A stretch of 18,468 nt of DNA from a candidate division WOR-3 bacterium (GTDB taxonomy: Bacteria; SDB-A). The position numbers and the translations under genes are program-made. The DNA lies in assembly GCA_016934535.1 (NCBI GenBank), contig JAFGSQ010000031.1, forward strand, positions 1 to 18,468. Direction: 5' to 3'. Of the stretch, positions 1 to 8,823 are shown in pieces (position 1 is the first letter of the stretch; each line of letters starts with the position of its first letter). The notes below the pieces were generated by a model. That model was not told where the DNA came from and did no database searches. It was given only the letters and a program-made list of their open reading frames with translations.

Positions 1-995
1 AACTAAAAGATAAATTGAGAATTGCAAAAATCAACGAGATGATAGGCACTCTTCATACAGATTTAGGTAAAATTAAATTTGCCGACAATTATTTTAAAAA
101 ATCAATAACTATATATCAAGAAACAGGGCACAGAACGGGCATTAGATCCATACTTATAGCTCAATCACTAAATGCAATGAAAAGACATGATAACCAAACA
201 GCGATAAAAATATTAAATCACGTATTATCATCGTTTGAATCCATTAACGACAATTATGTAAAATGCACAATACACTCAAATCTTGGTATTGCCAATTACC
301 GCTTGGGAAATTATATGATAGCTCTTGGAAATTTCAAACTGCAGAAAAAATACGCTGTACTGTCAAAAAACAATCGAGAAATTATGATATCAAAGGGTTA
401 CATTTCTCTGGTTTACGAAAAGAAGGGCAATTATACAAAAGCTCTTCGGGGGTACATGGAATGCCTGGAGGAGGCTATGAAATCGGTTGATGCAGTTCAG
501 ACATCATTGTATTACAACAACATCGGAGAGATATATCTATTAAAAAGGCAATACAAAAAGTCTCTTGAATTTTTTTCAAATGCCGAAAAAATATCTAGGA
601 AGATTTCATATAAATATCGACTTTGCTATGTTTTAATGGACAAAGCAAAAGCCTTGTATTCTCTGAAAAAATTCGCTGAATCAACCTTATGCACCCGGGA
701 AGTGAAAGAAATAGCAAAAAAAATCAAAAGGCTAGACGTTATTTTCGAAACAGGTCTTCTAGAAATGAAACTTTCAGCAATAAACGACAGGCATCAAACA
801 AAAAAAATTATGTCCAGTTTGCTGAAGAAAAGTACGAATGAAGAACAGGAAGCCAACATTAAATATGCTTATTACACTATTTCGAAAGAGTATTCATTCA
901 GAGAAGATGCCTTGGTACTGTATAAAAAGATATATTTAAGGAAACCGGACCGGATATTTAAAGACAGAATTGAAGAGCTCGAAAAGGGAAGTTGA
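1..995 (+). CDS. TPR-repeat protein, C-terminal part (5'-truncated by window)
   Basis: The frame is open to the left edge, and the first possible start here (TTG at 15) has no ribosome site. This is therefore the C-terminal ~330 residues of a longer protein. About six degenerate 34-residue TPR-like helix pairs can be read; one unit has the pattern NLGIANYRLGNYMIALGNF and another NNIGEIYLLKRQYKKSLEFF. The last ~50 residues are a helical cap ending in RIEELEKGS. TPR solenoids bind proteins or peptides. In FCB-type and WOR-3-like genomes such tails often follow kinase, cyclase or AAA modules, but no catalytic part is in view, so the role is unknown. The gene is strikingly AT-rich and lysine-rich compared with the ATPase genes. 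It converges with the exported-protein gene at a shared terminator. TPR assignment is firm; anything upstream is unknown. Confidence 0.75.
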   Translation, partial: LKDKLRIAKINEMIGTLHTDLGKIKFADNYFKKSITIYQETGHRTGIRSILIAQSLNAMKRHDNQTAIKILNHVLSSFESINDNYVKCTIHSNLGIANYRLGNYMIALGNFKLQKKYAVLSKNNREIMISKGYISLVYEKKGNYTKALRGYMECLEEAMKSVDAVQTSLYYNNIGEIYLLKRQYKKSLEFFSNAEKISRKISYKYRLCYVLMDKAKALYSLKKFAESTLCTREVKEIAKKIKRLDVIFETGLLEMKLSAINDRHQTKKIMSSLLKKSTNEEQEANIKYAYYTISKEYSFREDALVLYKKIYLRKPDRIFKDRIEELEKGS

Positions 996-1008
996 AAGCT
1001 TCCCTTTT
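982..1008. terminator. Bidirectional intrinsic terminator
   Basis: A perfect 10-bp inverted repeat (AAAAGGGAAG / CTTCCCTTTT) flanks a 7-nt loop. Its A/T-rich outer arms give a U-tract in either direction. It overlaps the stop of the TPR gene and lies 1 nt from the stop of the convergent exported-protein gene, so one hairpin can end both transcripts. Confidence 0.8.
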
Positions 1009-1009
1009 T

Positions 1010-2500
1010 CTATTGGGTTAAAACAAACTTTAATGTTCTTGATGCATTAGCGGTGCTGATTCTGGCAAAATAAATACCTTTAGGTAAATCTTTCGTTGTA
1101 AATGAAATTGAATTGTCTCCAACGCTTAATTGACCAGCATGTATTGTCTTTACTCTGCTTCCTGTAATGTTAAAAATATCCAGAATACAACTGCTTCCAT
1201 AAGACAAAGAAAAATGGACTGAAGCTGACCCGTCATTAAGCGTTATAAATCCGCTAGAAATACAACATTCAAACGCAGAGTTGCTCTTTTCACCCATTAT
1301 CACTATGTTGTTTTCGGCATTCTCAATATTATCAGGTATAGTTATCGGATATTGTCTTGCAAACAATGCGCTGTTTCCTGAATAACCGCAGAAATAAATC
1401 AACGTGTTCGAGAACAAACCCTTCAATCCGGTGTTAGGTAAACCAGGATAAAAATATTCCTGTGGGTTATTGCCGAATCTGTCGAAATAGAAAAAATAAG
1501 GGAATTCAACACCATCGCTTATTCTCTTCTTAACACCACCGGTATAAACACAACTATTATTGTATTGGAACAAATCATTCGCCACTACATTGTACAAAGT
1601 GTCCTGTTCAATCGTTCTAGACCAAAGAGTGTCAATATTGTTATATTGGTCAATCTGAAATTTAACTAAAAACATCTTTTTCCTGCCGCCTGATTCCGAA
1701 TAACCGCATGAATAAAAATACTCTGATTTCCCTTCCTGAGATTCAATGATCTGATTCAGACAACCATCGAATAGAACAACATCGGTTTCAACTTCAAAAT
1801 TTTCTTCCTCGCAATAATTAAACACCATTATGTATTGTTTTCCATCGCTTGAACCGACGATAATGTATCTGTTGTTTTCAAGGGTATTATTCATTATTTT
1901 TTCTATACCGAATGCTTCCTGATTTTCATCGGATGGGATAAGAGTGTACATTCTCTCAGATAGATCGGAGTTGAGGGTATAAATAAATATATTTTTTGCC
2001 ATACCAAAAGTTCTGGTGCCTATCAAAAGGCAATATCCGTCTTCGTCATTGCCAGGTTCAGAATATTCGGCGCCAGGTTCCTCATCATCTCCTGGATCAT
2101 TATCGGTTATGTAATTTTCACAAATTAAGTTGCCATCTGAGTCGATTCTTACAACATATATGCTCTTATTATTCAAAAAGCTTGATGCGACACCACCCAA
2201 TATGTACGTGTTTGAATTGTATTCTTTAGTAAAGAAATTGCAGACCTCATATAAAGTATTTTCACCATAAAACTGGTTAGTAATAATTTGTCCGGAAGAG
2301 TTCAGTTTAAAATATGAAAAATCCTTTGATAATCCCGTATATGTCCCGGCTGTTATAAAATTCCCGGAGCTGTAATATACTCCCTCAAAACAATTACCAG
2401 GGTTATTTCCGTATGTCCAATACGTGAAATCCGCTGAAAGAGGTTGTGAAATAAACACCAGAATAGCTGTTAGGCAAATTGCAAAAAGATTCTTTTTCAT
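1010..2500 (-). CDS. Exported protein with T9SS type A (Por secretion) C-terminal sorting domain
   Basis: The 496-residue product starts with a clear signal peptide (KK, then a hydrophobic core to about residue 21, probable cleavage after Ala23). The body, roughly 24-388, repeats short strand patterns of the type YILGG...IYVVRIDSDGNLI, suggesting a beta-propeller-like fold that I cannot assign to a named family. Residues 132-155 form an acidic Pro-Gly-rich insert. About the last 70 residues fit a Por-secretion/FlgD-like sorting tail: a strand with LDIFNITGSRVKTI, then LPKGIYFARI and a final LKFVLTQ. In the T9SS such tails carry proteins across the outer membrane and are removed at the surface. 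The ATG has a good site (AAGGA, 7 nt spacing). The gene lies 65 nt downstream of the ATPase operon with no clear terminator between, so some read-through is possible. Substrate and function are unknown. Confidence 0.8.
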   Translation of the reverse strand: MKKNLFAICLTAILVFISQPLSADFTYWTYGNNPGNCFEGVYYSSGNFITAGTYTGLSKDFSYFKLNSSGQIITNQFYGENTLYEVCNFFTKEYNSNTYILGGVASSFLNNKSIYVVRIDSDGNLICENYITDNDPGDDEEPGAEYSEPGNDEDGYCLLIGTRTFGMAKNIFIYTLNSDLSERMYTLIPSDENQEAFGIEKIMNNTLENNRYIIVGSSDGKQYIMVFNYCEEENFEVETDVVLFDGCLNQIIESQEGKSEYFYSCGYSESGGRKKMFLVKFQIDQYNNIDTLWSRTIEQDTLYNVVANDLFQYNNSCVYTGGVKKRISDGVEFPYFFYFDRFGNNPQEYFYPGLPNTGLKGLFSNTLIYFCGYSGNSALFARQYPITIPDNIENAENNIVIMGEKSNSAFECCISSGFITLNDGSASVHFSLSYGSSCILDIFNITGSRVKTIHAGQLSVGDNSISFTTKDLPKGIYFARISTANASRTLKFVLTQ

Positions 2501-2565
2501 CTTCTCTTCCTTTCAGTGAATTTTTTATAAATCCCTGACATGTTAACATCATTCCTTTCGGAAAA

Positions 2566-3186
2566 TTATCTCTCTCTTATTATGTCTTTGACTTTCATCA
2601 GTCTTGAGAGGTTGGAGCGTTCCATTTCCGCAAGTTTCTGCCTTATGTAGCTTATGGTTTCTTCGAGGTTGGGTATGAGTACATACTCGAGAGTGTTGAC
2701 CCGCCTTCTCGTCTTGGCGACTTCGTCGGCTAACATTGAGACCGTTTTTTCCTTTTCGGCGAGGTCGAGAAGCTCTTCAGTGACATTGTCGAGCGCATCG
2801 AGCGAGTTGTCAAGTTCCACAGTGGTCTGCGCAAGTCCGTAGCAGATTATGTCGCCGCTGACTTTTCTCGCAAAAGACGGCACCCTCAGGTTCATTATCT
2901 GTTTTCTTCCGACTTCTATCGAAACTTTTTTCTTCGGGAACATAATTGCCGCTTCGACAAATCCCGGTTCCGCTCCGCCTTTCGCTATTGCAAATTCCAT
3001 CATCGCTTCGGCCAGATGCTTTTCAACCTTAATCCTGAGGCTTTTTACGTTCTCTATCATGGAAAGAAGTCTCCTCATGAGTTCGTCCTGCTTGTCCTTG
3101 AGCAGTTTGTGCCCCCTCCTGGCGATGACAATCCGCCTTCTGAGTTTGAGAAGTTCCTGTCTTGTAGGATTTACTTCGAGGATCAA
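2566..3186 (-). CDS. atpD: V/A-type ATPase subunit D (central rotor shaft)
   Basis: Subunit D is the long coiled-coil axle that turns inside the A3B3 head and couples it to the membrane ring. The N-terminus VNPTRQELLKLRRRI followed by ARRGHKLLKDKQDEL is the family hallmark, and 206 residues is the usual length. Two long helices, residues ~1-70 and ~125-200, bracket a mixed middle segment. The only start that keeps the conserved N-terminus is a TTG at 3186, 2 nt after the stop of subunit B, with a modest GGAG site inside the B 3' end. It is the last ATPase gene of the operon, the usual place for D in archaeal-type clusters. Downstream there is only a 4-bp GAAA-tetraloop hairpin and no T-tract. 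Confidence 0.95.
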   Translation of the reverse strand: MILEVNPTRQELLKLRRRIVIARRGHKLLKDKQDELMRRLLSMIENVKSLRIKVEKHLAEAMMEFAIAKGGAEPGFVEAAIMFPKKKVSIEVGRKQIMNLRVPSFARKVSGDIICYGLAQTTVELDNSLDALDNVTEELLDLAEKEKTVSMLADEVAKTRRRVNTLEYVLIPNLEETISYIRQKLAEMERSNLSRLMKVKDIIRER

Positions 3187-3188
3187 AT

Positions 3189-4583
3189 TCAGTTCTCCGT
3201 GCTTTTGGACGCCTTGAAATACTTTTCAATAAACTCTTCCCTGACTCTTCTCAGTTCTATTTTCGGGAACACAGACAGCAGTTCCCAGCCGAGATTGAGA
3301 GTGAAATCTATCGTCCTGTTGTCGTCGAAATCCTGGGATATGTATTTGTCTTCGAACTGCTGTGCGAATCTCAGATATTTTCTGTCTAGTTCGGAAAGAG
3401 CGGCTTCACCGAGGATTACGGCCAGTTCGGCGGCGTCTTTTCCCCTCGTGTATGCCGCGTAAAGCTGATTGAAAAGGTCGGCGTGGTCCTCTCTCGTCTT
3501 TCCTTTTCCTATCCCTTTGTCTTTCAGCCTCGACAGTGACTGCTGTGCATCTATCGGGGGATTTACTCCTTTTCTGTAAAGAGCCCTGTTCAGTATCATC
3601 TGTCCCTCGGTTATGTATCCCGTCAGGTCTGGAATGGGATGGGTCTTATCGTCTTCAGGCATCGTAAGGATAGGTATCATGGTTATTGATCCTTTCGACC
3701 CTTTTATTCTGCCGGCTCTCTCGTATATTGTCGCGAGGTCGGTGTAAAGGTATCCGGGATAGCCCCTCCTGCCGGGTATTTCCTTTCGCGCGGCTGAAAC
3801 TTCCCTCAGAGCTTCGCAGTAATTCGTCATGTCTGTCATTATGACGAGAACGTGCTTGTCGAGATCGAACGCGAGATATTCCGCGGCTGTCAAAGCGCTC
3901 CTGGGAGTCGCTATCCTTTCGACGGCGGGATCGTCGGCGAGATTCATGAAAAGAACCGCCCTGTCAATCGCGCCCGTCCTTCTGAAATCCTGAATGAAAA
4001 ATTCGGATTCCTCGTAAGTGATTCCCATGGCGGCGAAAACTACGGCGAACTCTTCACCTTTTCCGAGAACGCTTGCCTGTCTCGCTATCTGAGCCGCCAT
4101 TTCATTGTGAGGAAGCCCGCTGCCGGAGAATATAGGCAGTTTCTGCCCCCTTACGAGTGTGTTCAATCCGTCTATTGTAGAAATACCCGTCTGAATGAAT
4201 TCGTCCGGGTAATCCCTCGCGAAAGGATTTATCGGAGCGCCGTTTATGTCTCTTCTCAAAGATGGGATGACATAGGGGCCGCCGTCTTTGGGCGTTCCCA
4301 GTCCGTCGAAAACCCTGCCCTGAATGTCAGGCGACAAAGCGAGCTCTATTCCTCTTCCCTTGAAAGAAGCGCTTGTTTTTTCAGTGTCGAGTCCGGAAGT
4401 GCCTTCGAAAACCTGAACGAGCGCCTTGTCCATGTAAACCTCTAGAACTTTTCCTTTTCTGATTTCTCCGCTTCCCAGTTTGAACTCGACGAGTTCTTCA
4501 TATTTGACGTCGTGAACTCCCTCAACCAGAGCCAACGGGCCGGAGAGTGAAGTTATTGTCCTGTATTCGGTTCTCGTTCTCAA
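3189..4583 (-). CDS. atpB: V/A-type ATPase subunit B (non-catalytic head subunit)
   Basis: B alternates with A in the hexameric head and completes the ATP site without hydrolysing ATP on its own. The 464 residues match the family from [18 protein letters not shown] onward. The P-loop position is the non-Walker sequence GSGLPHN (154-160), diagnostic of B. The arginine supplied to the catalytic site is expected in SLSR (R352). The region around 276-291 ([16 protein letters not shown]) is typical. The start is TTG at 4583, overlapping the subunit A stop as TTGA. It is fixed by a strong GGAGGTGG site at 4587-4594 embedded in the last glycine codons of A, which suggests coupled A/B translation suited to their 3:3 stoichiometry. 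Confidence 0.97.
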   Translation of the reverse strand: MRTRTEYRTITSLSGPLALVEGVHDVKYEELVEFKLGSGEIRKGKVLEVYMDKALVQVFEGTSGLDTEKTSASFKGRGIELALSPDIQGRVFDGLGTPKDGGPYVIPSLRRDINGAPINPFARDYPDEFIQTGISTIDGLNTLVRGQKLPIFSGSGLPHNEMAAQIARQASVLGKGEEFAVVFAAMGITYEESEFFIQDFRRTGAIDRAVLFMNLADDPAVERIATPRSALTAAEYLAFDLDKHVLVIMTDMTNYCEALREVSAARKEIPGRRGYPGYLYTDLATIYERAGRIKGSKGSITMIPILTMPEDDKTHPIPDLTGYITEGQMILNRALYRKGVNPPIDAQQSLSRLKDKGIGKGKTREDHADLFNQLYAAYTRGKDAAELAVILGEAALSELDRKYLRFAQQFEDKYISQDFDDNRTIDFTLNLGWELLSVFPKIELRRVREEFIEKYFKASKSTEN

Positions 4584-6355
4584 ATTCCACCTCCGGATGA
4601 CGCAGATTCGTAAAGAGCTTCTATTTCTTCGTCAATTTCCTTTCTTATGGCTTCCAGCTTCGAGTTGTCGTCCTCTTTTAAATATCTCGCCCTTGAAATA
4701 ATTTCTATTACTTTCATGTTCAAAAGTTTTGTTATTTCAACTTTTCTGTCGAGCGCCCATTTTGATTTTTCGTTGAGATACAGAATGACTGAAAGAAGAA
4801 GCCTCTGTTTTACAATCGAAGTATATGTGTCGGTTTCATGAAATGCGTTCTGATAAAGAAAATCCTGGCGTATTGAACGTGCCACTTCCATTGTGAGCCT
4901 GTCGGGCGCCGATAGTGATTCGAGACCGACGAGTCTCGCAATTTCCTCGAGCTCGGCTTCTTCCTCGAGGATTTTAATGGCTTCTTTTTTCAAAGCGGTG
5001 AAATCCTCGTGAACGTTTTCGTCGAAATAATCCTCCAATGCCCTGTTGTAGAGAGAATACGATCTCAGCCAGGATATCGCGGGAAAATGCCTCTGAAAAG
5101 CGAGTTTGTCTTCGAGCGACCAGAAAACCTTTACGACTCTCAACGTAGCCTGTACGACAGGATCTGAAAGGTCTCCTCCGGGAGGAGACACCGCGCCTAT
5201 GACAGTCAGGGCTCCTACCCTTTCGTCTTTTCCAAGACATACAGTCTTGCCGGCCCTTTCGTAGAAAGAAGCAACTTTAGCCGAAAGATACGCGGGGTAG
5301 CCTTCGTCTCCGGGCATCTCTTCCAGTCTTCCCGAAATTTCCCTCATCGCTTCAGCCCATCTCGAAGTGGAATCAGCCATCAGGGCGACCGAATATCCCA
5401 TGTCCCTGAAATACTCAGCGATTGTTATTCCCGTATAAACCGAGGCTTCTCTCGCCGCCACAGGCATGTTCGAAGTGTTGGCTATGAGGACGGTCCTCAT
5501 CATAAGCGGTTCGCCAGACCTGGGGTCTTTGAGTTCCGGGAACTCAAGTAAAACGTCAGTCATCTCGTTTCCTCTTTCTCCACAGCCAATGTAGACGACA
5601 ATGTCGGCGTCAGACCATTTTGCCAACTGGTGCTGAATTACAGTTTTCCCGGAGCCGAAAGGACCGGGGATACAAGCAGTGCCGCCTTTTGCGACGGGAA
5701 ACAGGGCGTCAATCACTCTTTGACCCGTCAAAAGAGGTTCAGTCGGCATGAGCTGTTTTTTAAAAGGTCTCGGAATTCTGACCGGCCATCTCTGCAGCAT
5801 CGTAATATCTTTGTCGCCAGCTTCCGTTTCTATAACGGCGACAGTTTCTTCGATCGTGAAATCGCCCTTATTAACGGATTTGAGCTTACCTGTTACTCCA
5901 GGCGGGACCATTATCTTGTGAGACACGAGAACAGTTTCCTGAACCTCGCCGAGGACGTCTCCTGCTTCGACAGATTCACCCTCTTTGGCCCTGGGAACGA
6001 AACTCCATTTTTTATCCTTGTCGAGAGCCGGTACGTCTATTCCCCTCGTAATCATGTTGCCAGTGATTTCTTTAATCCTGTCGAGAGGCCTCTGTGTACC
6101 GTCGTAAATCGTCTGAATAAGCCCGGGACCCAATTCGACGGAAAGCGGCTGATTCGTCAGATAAACGGGTTCACCCACTCCGAGCCCCGCAGTGTCTTCA
6201 TAAACCTGAATTGAGGCTTTGTCATTTTTTAGTTCAATTATCTCGCCCATCAGCTTCATTTTTCCGACTTTGACCACGTCGTACATCTTTGAATCCTGCA
6301 TTTTTTCCGCGACGACGAGCGGTCCTGCAACTTTTAATACGACGCCTTCTTTCAC
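4580..6355 (-). CDS. atpA: V/A-type ATPase subunit A (catalytic head subunit)
   Basis: This is the ATP-hydrolysing or ATP-synthesising subunit. The 591-residue length is normal and includes the non-homologous insert that separates A from F-type beta (roughly 115-190). The P-loop GPFGSGKT is at 231-238 and the catalytic glutamate region GCGERGNEM at 257-265. The Walker B strand runs [20 protein letters not shown], with Asp328. The start is GTG at 6355, with a clear AGGAG six bases upstream that overlaps the stop region of subunit F. No key residue appears altered. The 3' end carries the ribosome site for subunit B. Confidence 0.98.
   Translation of the reverse strand: MKEGVVLKVAGPLVVAEKMQDSKMYDVVKVGKMKLMGEIIELKNDKASIQVYEDTAGLGVGEPVYLTNQPLSVELGPGLIQTIYDGTQRPLDRIKEITGNMITRGIDVPALDKDKKWSFVPRAKEGESVEAGDVLGEVQETVLVSHKIMVPPGVTGKLKSVNKGDFTIEETVAVIETEAGDKDITMLQRWPVRIPRPFKKQLMPTEPLLTGQRVIDALFPVAKGGTACIPGPFGSGKTVIQHQLAKWSDADIVVYIGCGERGNEMTDVLLEFPELKDPRSGEPLMMRTVLIANTSNMPVAAREASVYTGITIAEYFRDMGYSVALMADSTSRWAEAMREISGRLEEMPGDEGYPAYLSAKVASFYERAGKTVCLGKDERVGALTVIGAVSPPGGDLSDPVVQATLRVVKVFWSLEDKLAFQRHFPAISWLRSYSLYNRALEDYFDENVHEDFTALKKEAIKILEEEAELEEIARLVGLESLSAPDRLTMEVARSIRQDFLYQNAFHETDTYTSIVKQRLLLSVILYLNEKSKWALDRKVEITKLLNMKVIEIISRARYLKEDDNSKLEAIRKEIDEEIEALYESASSGGGI
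4587..4594 (-). promoter_or_regulatory. Shine-Dalgarno site for subunit B, inside subunit A
   Basis: On the minus strand the sequence is GGAGGTGG, followed after three bases by the TTG start of B. It encodes part of the Gly-Gly end of subunit A and decides the TTG start over any internal codon. Confidence 0.75.
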
Positions 6356-6360
6356 TTTTT

Positions 6361-6368
6361 TCTCCTTT
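6361..6368 (-). promoter_or_regulatory. Shine-Dalgarno site for subunit A (GTG start)
   Basis: The minus strand reads AAAGGAGA and then five A residues before GTG at 6355. It overlaps the stop of subunit F and supports the GTG start. Confidence 0.75.
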
Positions 6369-6687
6369 ATTTGTCCGATAAAACGTCGGCTCCGACCGCG
6401 TGTTTCAGCGTTTCTCTGAGCTGCTGAAGCGTCGAGCCTGTTACGCCTTCGGCTCCGGGTACGGCAATTATCGCCGGCACCGGCTCCGACGAGTATTTCA
6501 TCCTCGTCTCGAGCAGATCAAGCGCGAAGTCTTCCGTTATCATTACGAGTGCGTATTTGTTTTCCGCGAGAGAGATCAAAATTTTTTTTGCCTCTTCAGC
6601 CTTCTCAACTGGAAATATCTCTATCCCAATGGCGGAGAAAGGAAGTATTTGATCAATTTTTCCTATGACCGCCATTTTACCTTCCAT
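6367..6687 (-). CDS. atpF: V/A-type ATPase subunit F (rotor)
   Basis: F is a small CheY-like subunit bound to the D shaft. The 106-residue product has the expected opening strand MAVIGKIDQILPFSAIGIE, a second strand YALVMITEDFA, and PVPAIIAVPGAEG near the middle, as in the family. The first ATG overlaps the subunit C stop as TAATG and has a GGAGG seven bases upstream. A second in-frame ATG at residue 5 (6675) also has a site (GAAGG) and would match the usual family start MxxAVIG, so either could be used. Operon position between C and A is standard. Confidence 0.93.
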   Translation of the reverse strand: MEGKMAVIGKIDQILPFSAIGIEIFPVEKAEEAKKILISLAENKYALVMITEDFALDLLETRMKYSSEPVPAIIAVPGAEGVTGSTLQQLRETLKHAVGADVLSDK

Positions 6688-7697
6688 TAAACAACCTCCG
6701 TTATCCCTTTGCCGAATTTACTGAAAGGGATTTTGTTTATTTTTGAAACGAATATTTTTCTCAGATTTTTAATTTCTATATCAGCCGAAAGGCAAAAAGA
6801 AACGAGGGGTTCAAAACCGTTTAGGAAAAACCGGGCTTGTTTGAGAAAATCCCTTTCGATCTCTTCCGCTTTTTTCTCCATTTCCAATGGGCCGGCGTCT
6901 ATGACGGGTACTACATCGTAATAGTCGCTCATAGCCAAAAGGTCTTTGAAATCGTCCACAGGTTTTCCGAGGCAGACCTTAAAATCGTTGCAGTCGATTT
7001 TACCGCCGGGAACAAAATACTCGTGCTTGCCATGGCCGTCCTCTCCCTGTTTTTTAAGCCTTAGAAATGAGACTGTGTTGATAAGGTCAGCTCTCTGGGA
7101 TAAAAGTTCCTTCAGATAGAGGCTTTTTGAGCCCTCCGCGGAAGACAAAAGGCTCAGAAACAGGTTTTTATCAACGGCGTAGTCTATGTCTCTCGGATCT
7201 TTGGACGCATAATAGCTTTCGAGCGCCGATTCGAGAGCTTTTTCAAGCTGATGCGGTAGAACAATCGTCTCGTCTTCTCCGCGTTCTTCTTTCGCTATGC
7301 TCCTGAACGACGGGACAGGAACTGAGCCGAATTCAGAATAGACTTCATTTTTTATTCTTGAAAAACGGCTTTTCAGGGCCGCTTTGAGGTTGTGATAATC
7401 GTAAGGGAAAAACACGAAATTTCCGGCGTGTTCGTTGACACAGTGTTCTTTGAAAAAGCTGAAGACCTCCCTTTTTCTTGACAAAAGAACGGTTTCAAAA
7501 TCACTTGCCGCCGACTGGATAAAACTCCCGTAAGGCGTGTCGTGAAGTATTTTAAGCGCTGTGGTCACGCTGTCGCTTTCAATGAGTCTATCGTAACGAG
7601 GTCCGTCGAGAAGAGAATTCTCGAAACACCTGGCGAGAGCGACGGCAAAATTGTATTTTCCGTTTTCGGGCGCGTCTTCGAAAAATTGTTTTCTCAA
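6687..7697 (-). CDS. atpC: V/A-type ATPase subunit C (d-type, AC39 family rotor socket)
   Basis: Subunit C (eukaryotic d) is the funnel that docks the D/F shaft onto the membrane ring. The 336 residues are almost wholly helical, as in the family. Recognisable features are an opening YNFAVALARCFENSLL, a repeated pattern of short helices ending in SLLSSAEG, and FLRLKKQGEDG in the second half. The start is TTG at 7697, overlapping the subunit E stop by four bases (TTGA). No strong ribosome site is present, so translation probably depends on ribosomes finishing E. Conservation is low in this family, so identification rests on fold pattern, length and place between E and F. Confidence 0.9.
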   Translation of the reverse strand: MRKQFFEDAPENGKYNFAVALARCFENSLLDGPRYDRLIESDSVTTALKILHDTPYGSFIQSAASDFETVLLSRKREVFSFFKEHCVNEHAGNFVFFPYDYHNLKAALKSRFSRIKNEVYSEFGSVPVPSFRSIAKEERGEDETIVLPHQLEKALESALESYYASKDPRDIDYAVDKNLFLSLLSSAEGSKSLYLKELLSQRADLINTVSFLRLKKQGEDGHGKHEYFVPGGKIDCNDFKVCLGKPVDDFKDLLAMSDYYDVVPVIDAGPLEMEKKAEEIERDFLKQARFFLNGFEPLVSFCLSADIEIKNLRKIFVSKINKIPFSKFGKGITEVV

Positions 7698-8287
7698 GAA
7701 CCGGTTTCCGATATCATTTTTGATATTTCCGTTTCGAGAAAATACCTTTCCTCGTCGAGAATCGTCTTAAAAGAAGCGTCCGTGAGGACCTTTCCTTCTT
7801 TTAAAACGGCTCCACCAGTAATTTTGACGGGTTCGGTCGAAATTTTGAATCCGCCTTTTCCGTGGAACCCGTCATTGAGCTTTTTAATAAAAGCGGCGTC
7901 GAGTATTTTCATGTCTTCGGCACATACGTGTATGGTTTCATTTCCCGACTTAGCTCCGGACAATATGGCTTTTTTAAGCCTCTCTTTGTACCCCTCGTCT
8001 CTTATTAGTGTTTTCCGGAGTACTTCTTCGAAAACCTGATCCATGGCTTTTCTTCTCGCGCTGAGCTTTTCCAGGCTTATTTCGAGCTGGGCGAGAGAAA
8101 CGTGTTTTTCTTTCTCGCGCTCTGAAAGCTGTTTTATCATATCTTCCTGATATTTTTTCACTTTCTCGATTTCCAGCTGTCCTTTTTCTTTTATCTCAAG
8201 AGCTTTTTCCGATGCCTCGTTCATAAGAATTTCGGCTTTTTTTTCGGCTTCTTCGATTATTGAACGTGATATCTTTTCTTCAGACAA
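7694..8287 (-). CDS. atpE: V/A-type ATPase subunit E (peripheral stalk)
   Basis: E pairs with the H/G subunit as a coiled-coil strut holding the head still. The 197-residue product has a long charged helix over residues ~5-90 (SEEKISRSIIEEAEKKAEIL onward) and a compact C-terminal domain with KITGGAVLKEGKVLTDASF, close to the family signature GG(I/V)(V/I)...D.(T/S)(F/L). The only upstream start is TTG at 8287, with AGGGTG nearby and 9 nt after subunit K. The next ATG, at residue 22, would remove part of the conserved N-terminal helix. Confidence 0.94.
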   Translation of the reverse strand: MSEEKISRSIIEEAEKKAEILMNEASEKALEIKEKGQLEIEKVKKYQEDMIKQLSEREKEKHVSLAQLEISLEKLSARRKAMDQVFEEVLRKTLIRDEGYKERLKKAILSGAKSGNETIHVCAEDMKILDAAFIKKLNDGFHGKGGFKISTEPVKITGGAVLKEGKVLTDASFKTILDEERYFLETEISKMISETGS

Positions 8288-8296
8288 TTTGACACC

Positions 8297-8818
<522 letters not shown>

Positions 8819-8823
8819 TTAAA

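Noticed and set aside
2540-2549. Perfect 10-bp palindrome ATGTTAACAT upstream of the exported-protein gene
   Set aside because: Short and AT-rich, expected by chance in such sequence; no second copy was noticed, so an operator cannot be supported.
2552-2565. Hairpin after subunit D as an operon terminator
   Set aside because: Only four base pairs around a GAAA loop, without a T-tract.
3016-6214. Long plus-strand open frames opposite the ATPase A and B genes
   Set aside because: They are antisense shadows of highly conserved genes, show no recognisable domains and lack ribosome sites.
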